Source: Paractinoplanes maris
Lineage (GTDB): Bacteria > Actinomycetota > Actinomycetes > Mycobacteriales > Micromonosporaceae
Assembly (NCBI RefSeq): GCF_023544465.1
Contig: NZ_JALPVL010000012.1
Span: 124,001 to 188,000, forward strand
Direction of reading: 5' to 3'
DNA: 64,000 nt
The position numbers were made by a program, and so were the translations under genes. The notes under the pieces were generated by a model that was not told where the DNA came from, ran no database searches, and worked only from the letters and a program-made list of their open reading frames with translations. Position 1 is the stretch's first letter, and the number at the start of each line of letters is the position of its first letter. Positions 31,615 to 39,978 of the stretch are shown one piece after another.

Positions 31615-31650
31615 ACGACGGTCTGTCGCAAAGATTACGACGAACTGTCG
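31615..31650. promoter_or_regulatory. Paired TetR-type operators before the SDR gene
   Basis: ACGACGGTCTGTCG (31615-31628) and ACGACGAACTGTCG (31637-31650) each contain CGAC-N5-GTCG and are spaced 22 bp, two helical turns. They lie 20-55 bp upstream of the SDR start. On the minus strand TAATCT lies between them as a possible -10. Confidence 0.55.
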
Positions 31651-31672
31651 GAAAAGGCGAACAGAAGAGAAG

Positions 31673-33769
31673 CTAGCCGGCTCGCGGAACAAGGAAGTCG
31701 GTGCGGGGAAGACGGCCGGCGGCGGTTCGAGGGCCTTCGGCCACGGACGGGGACGTGGATCGGAAGCGGTCGGCCGACCACCCGGACTGCTGCCAGCTGT
31801 TGCCCCGCACGGCCGATGAAGAGCCCGACCCCAGGCCGGAAGAGCCCGACCCCAGGCCGGAAGAGCCCGACCCCAGGCCGGAAGAGCCCGACCCCAGGCC
31901 GGCCGGCCCGCCGGCGTTGCCCACGGCGACGTTGGCCCGCAGCGTCGGCCGACCGCCGGGCAGGGCGAAACCCGACCCCCGGTTGCGGAACGCCGTGTTG
32001 TTGGCCAGCAGGAGTCCGGAGGTCTCCCCGCCGTCGTCGGTGAACCCGTGACCCCCGTTGTCCCAGGCCGCGTTCTGCCGCAGCCGGTGGGAAGCGGGCG
32101 CGCCGGTGAGGACGAACCCGTTGCCGCCGTTGTCGTAGGACCAGTTGCCCTCGACGGTCACCGGGCTGTCGAACTTCAGGTCCAGACCGGAGGCCCGGTT
32201 GCCGGAGAAGCGGTTCCCGCGCACCACGTTGCCCGCGCCCGAGCCGAACTGCAGGCCCAGCCCGATGCCCTCGGAGCCGATGAAGTCGCTGTCCAGCACG
32301 CTGTTCCGGGTTGTGCCGGGGTCGCGCAGCATCATCCCGGCGCGCGTGTTGCCGCGCAGGGTAAGGCGCTGAAAGACGGTGTCCCGGCAGGCCGAGCACA
32401 CCAGGGCGTGCGAGGGAGCGTTCCTGATCTCCAGACCCTGCACGGTCCAGAAGGCCGTCGACTGTTCGATCGCCCAGTCGGTCGGTGGCAGGGTGGCCGC
32501 GTCGAGCACCGGACGTTCATCGCGGTAGTTGCTGAGCACGATCGGCCGGGCTGCGGTGCCGTTGACCGAAAGGGATATCTCCGAGCTGACGGTGTACGTG
32601 CCGCCGCGCAACGCGATCGTCTGCCCGGGGCGGACAACTTCAGCGGCCTTGTCCACGGTGGCGAATGGACGGCCGATCGACCCGTCGCCCTGATCCGACC
32701 CGGACGGAGCCACGTAGATGTCCGCCCGCTGCACACCCAGCCCCACCACGGTCACCCGTGAGGTCGGCGACGCGGCGGGCACAGCCACCGCCGCGCGGCT
32801 GCGCGCCACAACGCCGGGCGCGGACGGCCGCACCACAGCCGGTGGCCCGACCGCGATCTCCGCGGGCGCCGGGGAGTAGTGCACCGCGTACACGAATCCG
32901 CCGCTCACCGCGACCGAAGCGACCGCCGCCACCGCCAGCAGCTTGGGGGACAACGCCGATCCGGCCGCCGGCAGTTCGGTGATCACCCCGGCCGCCAGTG
33001 CCGCCGGCACCGGCAGTGCCGCGATGCCCAGCAGCAGCTCCTCGGGCGCGACGAGTCCGTGCTGCGTCACCGTGCACTGAGGACAGTCGCGCACGTGTCG
33101 CGCCAACCGTTTGCGCCACAGCGGATCGGCCACCCCGTTCCACCGCTTCACCTGACTCATCAGCGCCGGGCACCGCGGCCGCGCCCGCAAAGCACGCACG
33201 ACCCCGCGGGCCGCGTCGAGCTGAGCCTTCATCCGCTGCACACGCACCGCCGCGTGCTTCGGCGGCACGTCCAGGGCCGCGGCCAATTCCGTACGCGTGA
33301 GCCCGCCCGCCGCCTCCTGCCACCACAACCCGAGCAGGCGCCGGTCCGCGGCGTCCAGCCACCGCGTCGCCTCGAGCAGTTCGCGCCGCTGGTCGGCCAC
33401 CACCAGCTCGGCCGTGGTGCGCTCGGCGAAGTCGCCGTCCGGGTCGGGCAGGTCGGCGGTCGCGGGCATCGGCCGCACCCGGGCCGTGCGGCGCGCGCGC
33501 AGGTGCAGCTGGATCTGCCGGTACGCGATGGCCACCAACCACGACCGGAAACGATCAGGCTCACGCAGGGCGCCGAGGCCGCGGACCGCCCGGAGCATCG
33601 TCTCCTGCACCAGATCGTCGACGTCGGGATGCCCGTCGAGCGCCCGCCCGACGACGTTGTAGATCAGGGGGAGGTGTTCGGCGATGAGCTCGTCGCGGGC
33701 CGCGACGTCACCGGCCTGGGCCAGCCGCACCAGCCGGGCAGCATCCGGAGCGATCTGACTCTGGGTCAC
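31673..33769 (-). CDS. Membrane-tethered ECF sigma factor fused to ZAS motif, one helix and extracellular beta-helix domain
   Basis: One 698-residue polypeptide. Residues about 20-95 are sigma region 2 (DDLVQETMLRAVRGLG, FRSWLVAIAYRQIQLHLR); about 135-185 region 4 (ELAAALDVPPKHAAVRVQRMK). A ZAS anti-sigma motif HxxxCxxC follows in LARHVRDCPQCTV (about 220). One membrane helix (about 268-290, LLAVAAVASVAVSGGFVYAV) leads to an outside domain: linker, then a right-handed parallel beta-helix (about 350-640; IYVAPSGSDQGDGSIGRPFATV start, IALRGGTYTVSSEI, repeated N/G-x-x-F ladder turns) like pectate-lyase folds. The GTG at 33769 (AAAGGCG before it) is preferred to ATG 33790. The gene is divergent from pectinesterase and pectate lyase genes, so it may sense pectin and drive them. 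Confidence 0.88.
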   Translation of the reverse strand: MTQSQIAPDAARLVRLAQAGDVAARDELIAEHLPLIYNVVGRALDGHPDVDDLVQETMLRAVRGLGALREPDRFRSWLVAIAYRQIQLHLRARRTARVRPMPATADLPDPDGDFAERTTAELVVADQRRELLEATRWLDAADRRLLGLWWQEAAGGLTRTELAAALDVPPKHAAVRVQRMKAQLDAARGVVRALRARPRCPALMSQVKRWNGVADPLWRKRLARHVRDCPQCTVTQHGLVAPEELLLGIAALPVPAALAAGVITELPAAGSALSPKLLAVAAVASVAVSGGFVYAVHYSPAPAEIAVGPPAVVRPSAPGVVARSRAAVAVPAASPTSRVTVVGLGVQRADIYVAPSGSDQGDGSIGRPFATVDKAAEVVRPGQTIALRGGTYTVSSEISLSVNGTAARPIVLSNYRDERPVLDAATLPPTDWAIEQSTAFWTVQGLEIRNAPSHALVCSACRDTVFQRLTLRGNTRAGMMLRDPGTTRNSVLDSDFIGSEGIGLGLQFGSGAGNVVRGNRFSGNRASGLDLKFDSPVTVEGNWSYDNGGNGFVLTGAPASHRLRQNAAWDNGGHGFTDDGGETSGLLLANNTAFRNRGSGFALPGGRPTLRANVAVGNAGGPAGLGSGSSGLGSGSSGLGSGSSGLGSGSSSAVRGNSWQQSGWSADRFRSTSPSVAEGPRTAAGRLPRTDFLVPRAG
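31815..31900. repeat. 21-bp perfect tandem repeat, four units, in the beta-helix domain
   Basis: GAAGAGCCCGACCCCAGGCC plus G is repeated four times with no change, encoding GLGSGSS four times on the minus strand near the end of the beta-helix. Confidence 0.95.
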
Positions 33770-33950
33770 TGTTCGCCTTTCCGAATGCATCGACAATCAT
33801 CGACGGAACAGAGCGCGAGCGATGGTGGCACGGCCCACGCCAGCTGTAAAGCGAAGAAATCTTGAGGATTTCTGTTGTCACTCGGCCGGCAACGCATCTA
33901 CCAGGGTGCCGCCGATTCCCCGCGGTGGCGACAGCGCAGCGTGACCAAAC

Positions 33951-33962
33951 GGGAGCGCTCCC
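33951..33962. promoter_or_regulatory. CebR-like LacI-family operator before the pectinase operon
   Basis: GGGAGCGCTCCC is a perfect 12-bp palindrome, flanked as C-GGGAGCGCTCCC-A. The CebR box of streptomycetes, which responds to cello-oligosaccharides, is TGGGAGCGCTCCCA, so 13 of 14 positions match. It lies 21 bp before the preferred TTG start of the pectinesterase. Confidence 0.7.
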
Positions 33963-33983
33963 ACAATGCGAGAGGATACGAGG

Positions 33984-35405
33984 TTGTCCCGATCACCCCT
34001 CACCAGGCGCCTCCTCGTCGCCGCCCTGGCGATCGCCGTCCCCACCGCCGCGATCGTCGTGTCCACTCTCCCGTCGGCCGCGGCGACCCTGCCCGCGGCC
34101 GGTGGCACCTATCAGCTCAAGGTCGCCAAGAGCGGCCAGTGCATCGACGTACCCGGCGCCGCCGGCGCCAACGGTGCCCTGCTCCAGCAGTGGGGCTGCA
34201 CCACCGACGCCGGCTGGCAGCAGTTCAAGCTGGTCGCGACCGGCTCCGGCTACCTGCTGCAGAACGTCAGCAGCGGCAAGTGCGTCGACGTACCCGGTGG
34301 AGCGGGCACCAGCGGCCTGCAACTGCAGCAGTGGAGCTGCGCGAGCGCGCAGACCAACCAGCAATGGCGTCTGGCCGCGAGTGGCACCGACACGTTCCAG
34401 ATCATCAACGTCGGCAGCGGGTTGTGCGTCAGCGACAAGGACGCGTCCACGGTGTCCGGCGCCGCGATCATCCAGGAGACCTGCACCGCCAACTCCAACA
34501 AGCAGTGGGCCTTCATGCCGATCGGGTCCAGCGCGACGGCGACCGTGGCCAAGGACGGCACCGGTCAGTATTCGACGGTGCAGGCGGCGGTCGACGCTGT
34601 CCCGGCCGGCAATACCACCCGGCGGGTCATCACGATCAAGCCCGGCACCTATCGCGAGATCGTCACGGTGCCGTCCACCAAGCCGTACGTGAGTCTGCAG
34701 GGCCTGGGAACGGCGGCCGGCCAGACCGTGATCGTCAACAACCACAGCAGCGCCGGGGGCTACGGCACGTCGGGCAGCGCCACCGCCTTCCTCGACGGGC
34801 ACGACTTCGCCGCGACCAACCTGACGTTCTCCAACGACTACGGCGAGGGCAGCCAGGCCGTCGCCGTCAACCTGAACGCCGACCGGTCCGTGTTCACCAA
34901 CGTCCGGTTCCTCGGCAACCAGGACACGTTGCTGGTCAACGCCAACCGGTCGTACGTCCGGAACTCGTACGTCGAGGGCACGGTCGACTTCATCTTCGGC
35001 GGGGCGACCACCGTCTTCCACGGCAGCACGATCCACGAGAAGCGCACCAGCGGCGGCCCGATCACGGCGGCCAGCACGGATGCGGCCAAGACCTATGGCC
35101 TGCTCTTCCATCAATGCACGATCACCGGCGCGGCCGGCAACGTGACGCAGCTGGGCCGGCCGTGGCGCCCGGACGCCCAGGTGCTGTATCGCGAGTCGAA
35201 CCTCAGCGCCACGATCAAGACCGCCCAGCCGTGGACCGACATGTCCGGCAACTCGTGGAAGACCGCCCGCTTCCTCGAATACCAGAACACCGGCTCGGGC
35301 GCCGGCACCAACAGCAACCGGCCTCAGCTCAGCGACGCCCAGGCCGCAACCTATACCCCGCAGCGATACCTGGCCGGCAGCGACGGCTGGAACCCGGTCG
35401 GTTGA
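33984..35405 (+). CDS. Secreted pectinesterase with N-terminal RICIN (CBM13-type) domain
   Basis: A 473-residue exported enzyme that removes methyl esters from pectin. Signal peptide residues about 1-35 (LLVAALAIAVPTAAIVVSTLPSAAA), RICIN beta-trefoil about 40-175 with three QxW repeats (ALLQQWGC, LQLQQWSC, NSNKQWAF), and a family CE8 catalytic beta-helix about 180-470. Catalytic features: FLGNQDTLLV (the first Asp with QDT), YVEGTVDFIFGGA (second Asp in VDFIFG), and LGRPWRP (Arg-Trp). The TTG at 33984 is preferred (AGAGGATACGAGG before it); an in-frame ATG at 33966 lies directly against the operator. It is followed after 11 bp by a pectate lyase with a near-copy of its RICIN domain. Confidence 0.93.
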   Translation: MSRSPLTRRLLVAALAIAVPTAAIVVSTLPSAAATLPAAGGTYQLKVAKSGQCIDVPGAAGANGALLQQWGCTTDAGWQQFKLVATGSGYLLQNVSSGKCVDVPGGAGTSGLQLQQWSCASAQTNQQWRLAASGTDTFQIINVGSGLCVSDKDASTVSGAAIIQETCTANSNKQWAFMPIGSSATATVAKDGTGQYSTVQAAVDAVPAGNTTRRVITIKPGTYREIVTVPSTKPYVSLQGLGTAAGQTVIVNNHSSAGGYGTSGSATAFLDGHDFAATNLTFSNDYGEGSQAVAVNLNADRSVFTNVRFLGNQDTLLVNANRSYVRNSYVEGTVDFIFGGATTVFHGSTIHEKRTSGGPITAASTDAAKTYGLLFHQCTITGAAGNVTQLGRPWRPDAQVLYRESNLSATIKTAQPWTDMSGNSWKTARFLEYQNTGSGAGTNSNRPQLSDAQAATYTPQRYLAGSDGWNPVG

Positions 35406-35416
35406 GAGGGAACCCC

Positions 35417-36853
35417 ATGAAGAAATGGATCACCGCCGCACTGGCCGTCGTCGTGCCGGCCACGATCGTCGGCATCTCGATGCTGCCGTCCGAGGCGGCC
35501 GCCGCGCCCGTCACCGGCGTCGCCTATCAGCTCAAGGTGGCCAAGAGCGGTAAATGCCTCGACGTGCCCGGGGCCAGCAGTGCCAACGGCGCGCTGCTCC
35601 AGCAGTGGGGCTGCACCACCGGCGCCGCCTGGCAGCAGTTCAAGCTGGTGGCCACCGGATCCCACTATCTCGTGCAGAACGTCAGCAGCGGCCGCTGCAT
35701 CGACGTACCCGGCTCGTCGGCCACCGCTGGTGTGCAGCTCCAGCAGTGGGGTTGCGCGAGCGGGCAGACCAACCAGCAATGGCGTCTGGTCGCGAGCGGC
35801 ACGAACACTTTCCAGATCGTCAACGTCGGCAACGGCCTCTGCGTCAGCGACCAGGGCGCGTCCACCGCGTCCGGCGCCGCCATCATCCAGGAGGCCTGCA
35901 CCGCCAACTCCAACAAGCAGTGGGCCTTCGAGCCGGCCACGAGCAGCGGCGGCCGGACGTGGCCGTCCACACCGGACGGATTCGCCGCGACCGGGGGCGG
36001 CACGACCGGTGGCGCGGCCGGTATGACGGTCACCGTCAGCACGCCGGCCGATCTGCAGAAGTACGTCACCGCGACCGAGCCGTACGTGATCCGGGTCAAC
36101 GGCGCGATCACCGTGACGCCCAAAGGCACCGAGCTCAAGGTGACATCGAACAAGACGATCGTGGGCGCCGGCACCGGCGGCCACCTCGTCGGCGGCGGTT
36201 TCTTCCTGGGCCCGGGCGTGCGCAACGTCATCATCCGGAACCTGACGATCCGGGACACCGCGATGCCCGACGACGACCCGGACGACAAGGTCTACGACTA
36301 CGACGGCATCCAGATGGACACGGCCGACCACATCTGGATCGACCACAACACCATCACCCGGATGAACGACGGCTCGATCGACAGCCGCAAGGACACGACC
36401 TACCTCACCGTGTCGTGGAACGTGCTGACCGGCAACAACAAGTCGTTCGGCATCGGCTGGACCGACAACGTGACCGCGCGGATGACGATCCACCACAACT
36501 GGCTCCACGACACCAATCAGCGCAACCCCAGCGTCGACAACGTCGCGTACGCCCACCTCTACAACAACTATCTGCAGAACATCACGTCCTACGGCAACCT
36601 CGCGCGCGGCGGCACCAAGCTGGTGCTCGAGAACAGCTACTTCGACAACGTGCAGAACCCCTACTACAACGACACGTCGGCCGCTCAGCTCAAGCAGAGC
36701 GGCAGCATCGTCGTGAACAGCTCGGGCAAGCAGCAGACCAACGGCTCCGCTTTCACGCCGAGCAGCTTCTACTCGTACGCCTTGGATCCGGCCGCCGAGG
36801 TGCCGGGCCTCCTCCGGACGTATGCGGGACCGCAGGCCACGATCGGCCAGTAG
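35417..36853 (+). CDS. Secreted pectate lyase (PL1) with N-terminal RICIN domain
   Basis: A 478-residue exported enzyme that cleaves de-esterified polygalacturonate by beta-elimination. Signal peptide (MKKWITAALAVVVPATIV..., about 30 residues), RICIN trefoil about 35-170 (three QxW units), linker, and a PL1 beta-helix about 190-478. Ca2+-binding Asp residues are in DYDGIQMDTADHIWIDHNT and SIDSRKDTTYLTVSWN, and the catalytic Arg is in HNWLHDTNQRNPSV. It starts at ATG 35417 after GAGAGGG and is 11 bp downstream of the pectinesterase, so demethylation and cleavage are produced together. The RICIN domains of the two proteins are close in DNA, a recent duplication. Confidence 0.95.
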   Translation: MKKWITAALAVVVPATIVGISMLPSEAAAAPVTGVAYQLKVAKSGKCLDVPGASSANGALLQQWGCTTGAAWQQFKLVATGSHYLVQNVSSGRCIDVPGSSATAGVQLQQWGCASGQTNQQWRLVASGTNTFQIVNVGNGLCVSDQGASTASGAAIIQEACTANSNKQWAFEPATSSGGRTWPSTPDGFAATGGGTTGGAAGMTVTVSTPADLQKYVTATEPYVIRVNGAITVTPKGTELKVTSNKTIVGAGTGGHLVGGGFFLGPGVRNVIIRNLTIRDTAMPDDDPDDKVYDYDGIQMDTADHIWIDHNTITRMNDGSIDSRKDTTYLTVSWNVLTGNNKSFGIGWTDNVTARMTIHHNWLHDTNQRNPSVDNVAYAHLYNNYLQNITSYGNLARGGTKLVLENSYFDNVQNPYYNDTSAAQLKQSGSIVVNSSGKQQTNGSAFTPSSFYSYALDPAAEVPGLLRTYAGPQATIGQ

Positions 36854-36865
36854 CCCGGAGATCGG

Positions 36866-36893
36866 CCGGCCGGGGTTGGGGAGCCCCGGCCGG
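36866..36893. terminator. Hairpin between pectate lyase and CPBP genes
   Basis: CCGGCCGGGG-8 nt-CCCCGGCCGG, a perfect 10-bp stem in the 44-bp gap between convergent genes. No T-run. Confidence 0.7.
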
Positions 36894-36897
36894 TCCC

Positions 36898-37548
36898 TCA
36901 GGCACCGTGATAGAAGTACTGCCCCAGCCCCACGGTGAAAATCGTGATCCCGTAGAGCGCGTGCTCCACCGACACCACCAGCAGCGATCCGGTCCTCTGG
37001 TAGCGCCGCGCGAAGAGCCAGCCGCCGATGACGGTGCTCACGACCGCGATGACGTTGCCGAACAGCAGATGGGCGAAGCCGAAGGCGACGGCGCTCGCGG
37101 CGGCCGCCCGTTTACCGGTACCCCAGACCGCCTCGTACCGGTGCAGCAGGAACGCCCGGTAGAGCAACTCCTGCGGATAGACCGAGACCAGCGGATAGAA
37201 CACGATGATCGCCAGCCACAGCCCGGGATTCTCGCGCGGCAGCACGAAGAGGTTGTCGCGGTCGAAGACGGCCATCGCGGCCACCGTCAGCACCGAGACG
37301 AGAGCCCACAGTCCGAGCACGCCGCTGAAATCCCGCGGCCCAGCCAGGCTGACACGCTGCCGGCGCAGGTAGAGGACGACCAGGACGCCCGCGGCCAGCA
37401 GCACCGGGATCGGCCCGCCGGGCACGTCGATCGCGATGTAGACCCCGACGAGCCCGAAGAAGAGCAGCAGGAATTCGGCGAACCGCACGGGATCGACGGT
37501 AGGCAGGCCAGATGGACGACAGCCGGCCACCGGATGAGCATCCGGCAC
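36898..37548 (-). CDS. CPBP-family intramembrane protease-like protein (QE variant)
   Basis: A 216-residue membrane protein with about six helices. It carries the three ABI/CPBP motifs: YPQELLYRAFLLHR, FGFAHLLFGN and VEHALYGITIFTVG. The first motif normally reads EExxxR; here the first Glu is Gln (QELLYR), as in a known subgroup of the family, so proteolytic activity is uncertain. The second and third His are kept. Start ATG at 37548 lies 16 bp after the hybrid kinase gene, so it is probably co-transcribed with the two kinases. Confidence 0.82.
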   Translation of the reverse strand: MPDAHPVAGCRPSGLPTVDPVRFAEFLLLFFGLVGVYIAIDVPGGPIPVLLAAGVLVVLYLRRQRVSLAGPRDFSGVLGLWALVSVLTVAAMAVFDRDNLFVLPRENPGLWLAIIVFYPLVSVYPQELLYRAFLLHRYEAVWGTGKRAAAASAVAFGFAHLLFGNVIAVVSTVIGGWLFARRYQRTGSLLVVSVEHALYGITIFTVGLGQYFYHGA

Positions 37549-37564
37549 CGCGCTGACCCCGGGT

Positions 37565-39061
37565 CTACGGCAGGACGGCGTGCAGGGCGCTGAGCAGGTT
37601 CTCGGTCTGGAAGGGCTTGTGCAGCAACGGCGCGTCGGCCGGTAGCTCCTGGCCGCCGGGAGCCGGACCGCTCGTGTAGCCCGACATGAAGAGCACCGGC
37701 AGCGCCGGGTTGGTGCGGCGCAGTTCGGCCGCCAGCTGGGTGCCCGACATGCCGGGCATGATGACGTCGGTCAGCAGCACGTCCATGTGCAGGCGCTCCT
37801 GGTGGACCATCCGCAGCGCCTCGGCCGGGTCGGCCGCGGCGTGCACCTCGTAGCCGGCCCGGCGCAGGATACGGCAGACGATGTCCCGTACGCCGTCCTC
37901 GTCCTCCACCACCAGCACCCGGCCCGACCCGGCGGACGGTCGCTTCACCAGCGTCGACTGGGGTGCCGCGACCTCGGCCGGGGGCAGGCTGATCCGCAGG
38001 GTCGTGCCGTCGCCGGGGCTCGAGTCGAGGGAGATCGTGCCGCCCGCGTCGGTCACCACCCCGTACGCCGTGGCCAGGCCCAGCCCGGTGCCCTTGCCCC
38101 GGCCCTTGGTGGTGAAGAACGGCTCGAAGGCCCGCGCGGCCACCTCGGCCGGCATGCCACAGCCGGTGTCCGTGATGGACAGACAGACCTGACCGGTCTC
38201 GCGCACGGCCGCGGTCGAGATGGTCAGCCGGCCACCCGACGGCATCGCCGCCCGGGCGTTGTTCGCCGCGTTCAGGACGACCTGCTCCAGCTTGCTGCGG
38301 TCGATCGTGATCCGCGGCAGGTTCAGTGACAACATGGTCGTCAGTTCGATGTCCTCGCCCAGCGTGCGGCTCAGCAGGCGCTGCATCTCGGTGGCGACGA
38401 CGTTCAGGTCGAGCAGCTCGGGCCGGGACGGTTCGAGACCGCTGAAGATGAGCAGCTGCCGGGTCAGTCCGCTGCCCCGGGCGGCCGCCTGTTCGATGGC
38501 CACCGCGTCGGCGTGCAGCTCGTGGCCCGGTCCCAGCTCCTCGGTGAGCATCGTGGCGTACCCGGCGATCACGGCCAGGATGTTGTTGAAGTCGTGGGCG
38601 ATGCCGCCGGCCAGCTGACCCAGCGAGTCGAGCCGCTCGGCCTGGCGCAGCTGCTGCTCGATGCGGTGGTGCCGGCGCCGTTCGGCCGCCTCGTGCAGCT
38701 CTCTCTGCACGGCCGGGGCGAGCCGGGTCAGGCGGTCCTTGAGCACGAAGTCGCGTGCGCCCGCCCGCATCAGGTCGGCCGCGGTCTCCTCGCCGACCTG
38801 ACCCGAGACGAGCAGGAACGGCAGATCGGGGTCGTGCTGCCGGATCTGGGTGAGCACGTCCTCGGCACGTACGCCGGGAAGGTTGTAATCGCAGATCACC
38901 ACGTCGACCGGGCGCTCGGCGAGAGCGGCCGTGACCTCCTCGGTGGTCTCGGCCCGGGTGACCCGCACCGGCATGCCCGTGCGGGCCAGCGAGTGGCCGA
39001 TCAGCACGGCGTCGTCGTCGTTGTCGTCGACGACGAGCACCCGGATCTCGTCGGCCGTCAT
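37565..39061 (-). CDS. Hybrid histidine kinase: REC - HisKA - HATPase - REC
   Basis: A 498-residue cytoplasmic signalling protein. N-terminal receiver (about 5-120; VLVVDDNDDDAVL, phospho-acceptor Asp in VVICDYNLPG), HisKA with phospho-His in GQLAGGIAHDFNNILAVIAGY, HATPase (N-box NAANNARAAM, DTGCGMP, GKGTGLGLATAYG), and C-terminal receiver (about 385-498; Asp in VLLTDVIMPGMSG, Lys in LLHKPF). No membrane segment or PAS domain. The ATG at 39061 overlaps the upstream kinase stop by 4 bp. The first receiver likely takes phosphate from the upstream kinase, making a short relay. Targets are not visible. Confidence 0.93.
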   Translation of the reverse strand: MTADEIRVLVVDDNDDDAVLIGHSLARTGMPVRVTRAETTEEVTAALAERPVDVVICDYNLPGVRAEDVLTQIRQHDPDLPFLLVSGQVGEETAADLMRAGARDFVLKDRLTRLAPAVQRELHEAAERRRHHRIEQQLRQAERLDSLGQLAGGIAHDFNNILAVIAGYATMLTEELGPGHELHADAVAIEQAAARGSGLTRQLLIFSGLEPSRPELLDLNVVATEMQRLLSRTLGEDIELTTMLSLNLPRITIDRSKLEQVVLNAANNARAAMPSGGRLTISTAAVRETGQVCLSITDTGCGMPAEVAARAFEPFFTTKGRGKGTGLGLATAYGVVTDAGGTISLDSSPGDGTTLRISLPPAEVAAPQSTLVKRPSAGSGRVLVVEDEDGVRDIVCRILRRAGYEVHAAADPAEALRMVHQERLHMDVLLTDVIMPGMSGTQLAAELRRTNPALPVLFMSGYTSGPAPGGQELPADAPLLHKPFQTENLLSALHAVLP

Positions 39062-39813
39062 CGCAGCTCCCATCCGGCCGCGCCGGGGGCCAGGCTGAAC
39101 CGGACGACGGCGCCCCGGCCGGGCTCACCGGCGGCGCTGACCTGACCGCCGTGCCGGGCGATGATGCGCCGCACGATGGCCAGACCGACGCCGGTGCCCT
39201 CGAACTCGCCCGCCGTGTGCAGCCGCTGAAACGGGTCGAACATGCGGTTCGCGTGCCGTGCCTCGAAGCCGGCGCCGTTGTCGCGCACCGAGAACACGTC
39301 CACGCCGTCCTGCCGCTCGCCGCTCAGCTCGATCACCGCCTCGGACCGCTGGGCCGTGAACTTGAACGCGTTGCCCAGCAGGTTCTGCAGGACGAGCCGG
39401 ATCAGGTGCGGATCGCCCAGCGCGTCCAGGCCGTCGGCGATGCCGAAGCGCACCGAGCGGCCGGGATCGGTGGCGCTGAGCTCGGCCGCCACCTCGCGGG
39501 CGAGGGCGCTCAGATCGGTGTGCTCCCGGCGCAGCTGCGACCGCGCGGCGCGCGACAGGTCGAGCAGGGCGTCCATCATCTCGGTCATGCGTTCGACATT
39601 GGCCCGGATGCGCCCGAGGTAGCGCTGGGCCTCGTCGTCGAGGCCCGCGGCATGCTCCTCGAGCAGGATCTGGCTGAACCCCTCGATGCTGCGCAGCGGC
39701 GCCCGCAGGTCGTGCGAGATCGAGTACGCGAACGCGTCGAGCTCGCGGACCTGCTCCTCCAGCTCGTGCTGGAGGCTGCGGCCGGTCGTCTCGGTGTGCC
39801 AGCCGGTGCTCAT
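39058..39813 (-). CDS. Small sensor histidine kinase without sensor domain
   Basis: A 251-residue soluble kinase. HisKA is at about residues 20-85 (phospho-His in FAYSISHDLRAPLRSIEGFSQ), HATPase about 125-245 (NLLGNAFKFT N-box, DNGAGFE, EGTGVGLAIVRRIIARHGG). The SHDLRAPLR form is that of phytochrome-like kinases, but no GAF, PHY or PAS domain is present. The start at 39813 is chosen; the frame extends upstream only into the divergent promoter. It overlaps the hybrid kinase by 4 bp. Confidence 0.9.
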   Translation of the reverse strand: MSTGWHTETTGRSLQHELEEQVRELDAFAYSISHDLRAPLRSIEGFSQILLEEHAAGLDDEAQRYLGRIRANVERMTEMMDALLDLSRAARSQLRREHTDLSALAREVAAELSATDPGRSVRFGIADGLDALGDPHLIRLVLQNLLGNAFKFTAQRSEAVIELSGERQDGVDVFSVRDNGAGFEARHANRMFDPFQRLHTAGEFEGTGVGLAIVRRIIARHGGQVSAAGEPGRGAVVRFSLAPGAAGWELR

Positions 39814-39978
39814 CGTCAACTCACCCGCCCGCCTGACCCGGTTCTCCGACCGTACCTGCGGAATGCCCCGGAAGTGGCATTTTCCGCATTCGAGGCCGCT
39901 CCGTCCGGGATGCGGTGCCGGGCCGGACGGGGGACGATGACAGCCCGGTGCAAACATCGATCATCCTGGATGGCGATC

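Noticed and set aside
33804..33830. ECF promoter (GGAAC) for the pectinase operon
   Set aside because: GGAAC at 33805 is present, but no convincing -10 (CGTC/CGTT) follows at the right distance, so it was not listed as a feature.
39814..39978. Riboswitch or structured leader before the lactate permease
   Set aside because: No known aptamer pattern or strong stem with terminator was seen in this gap.
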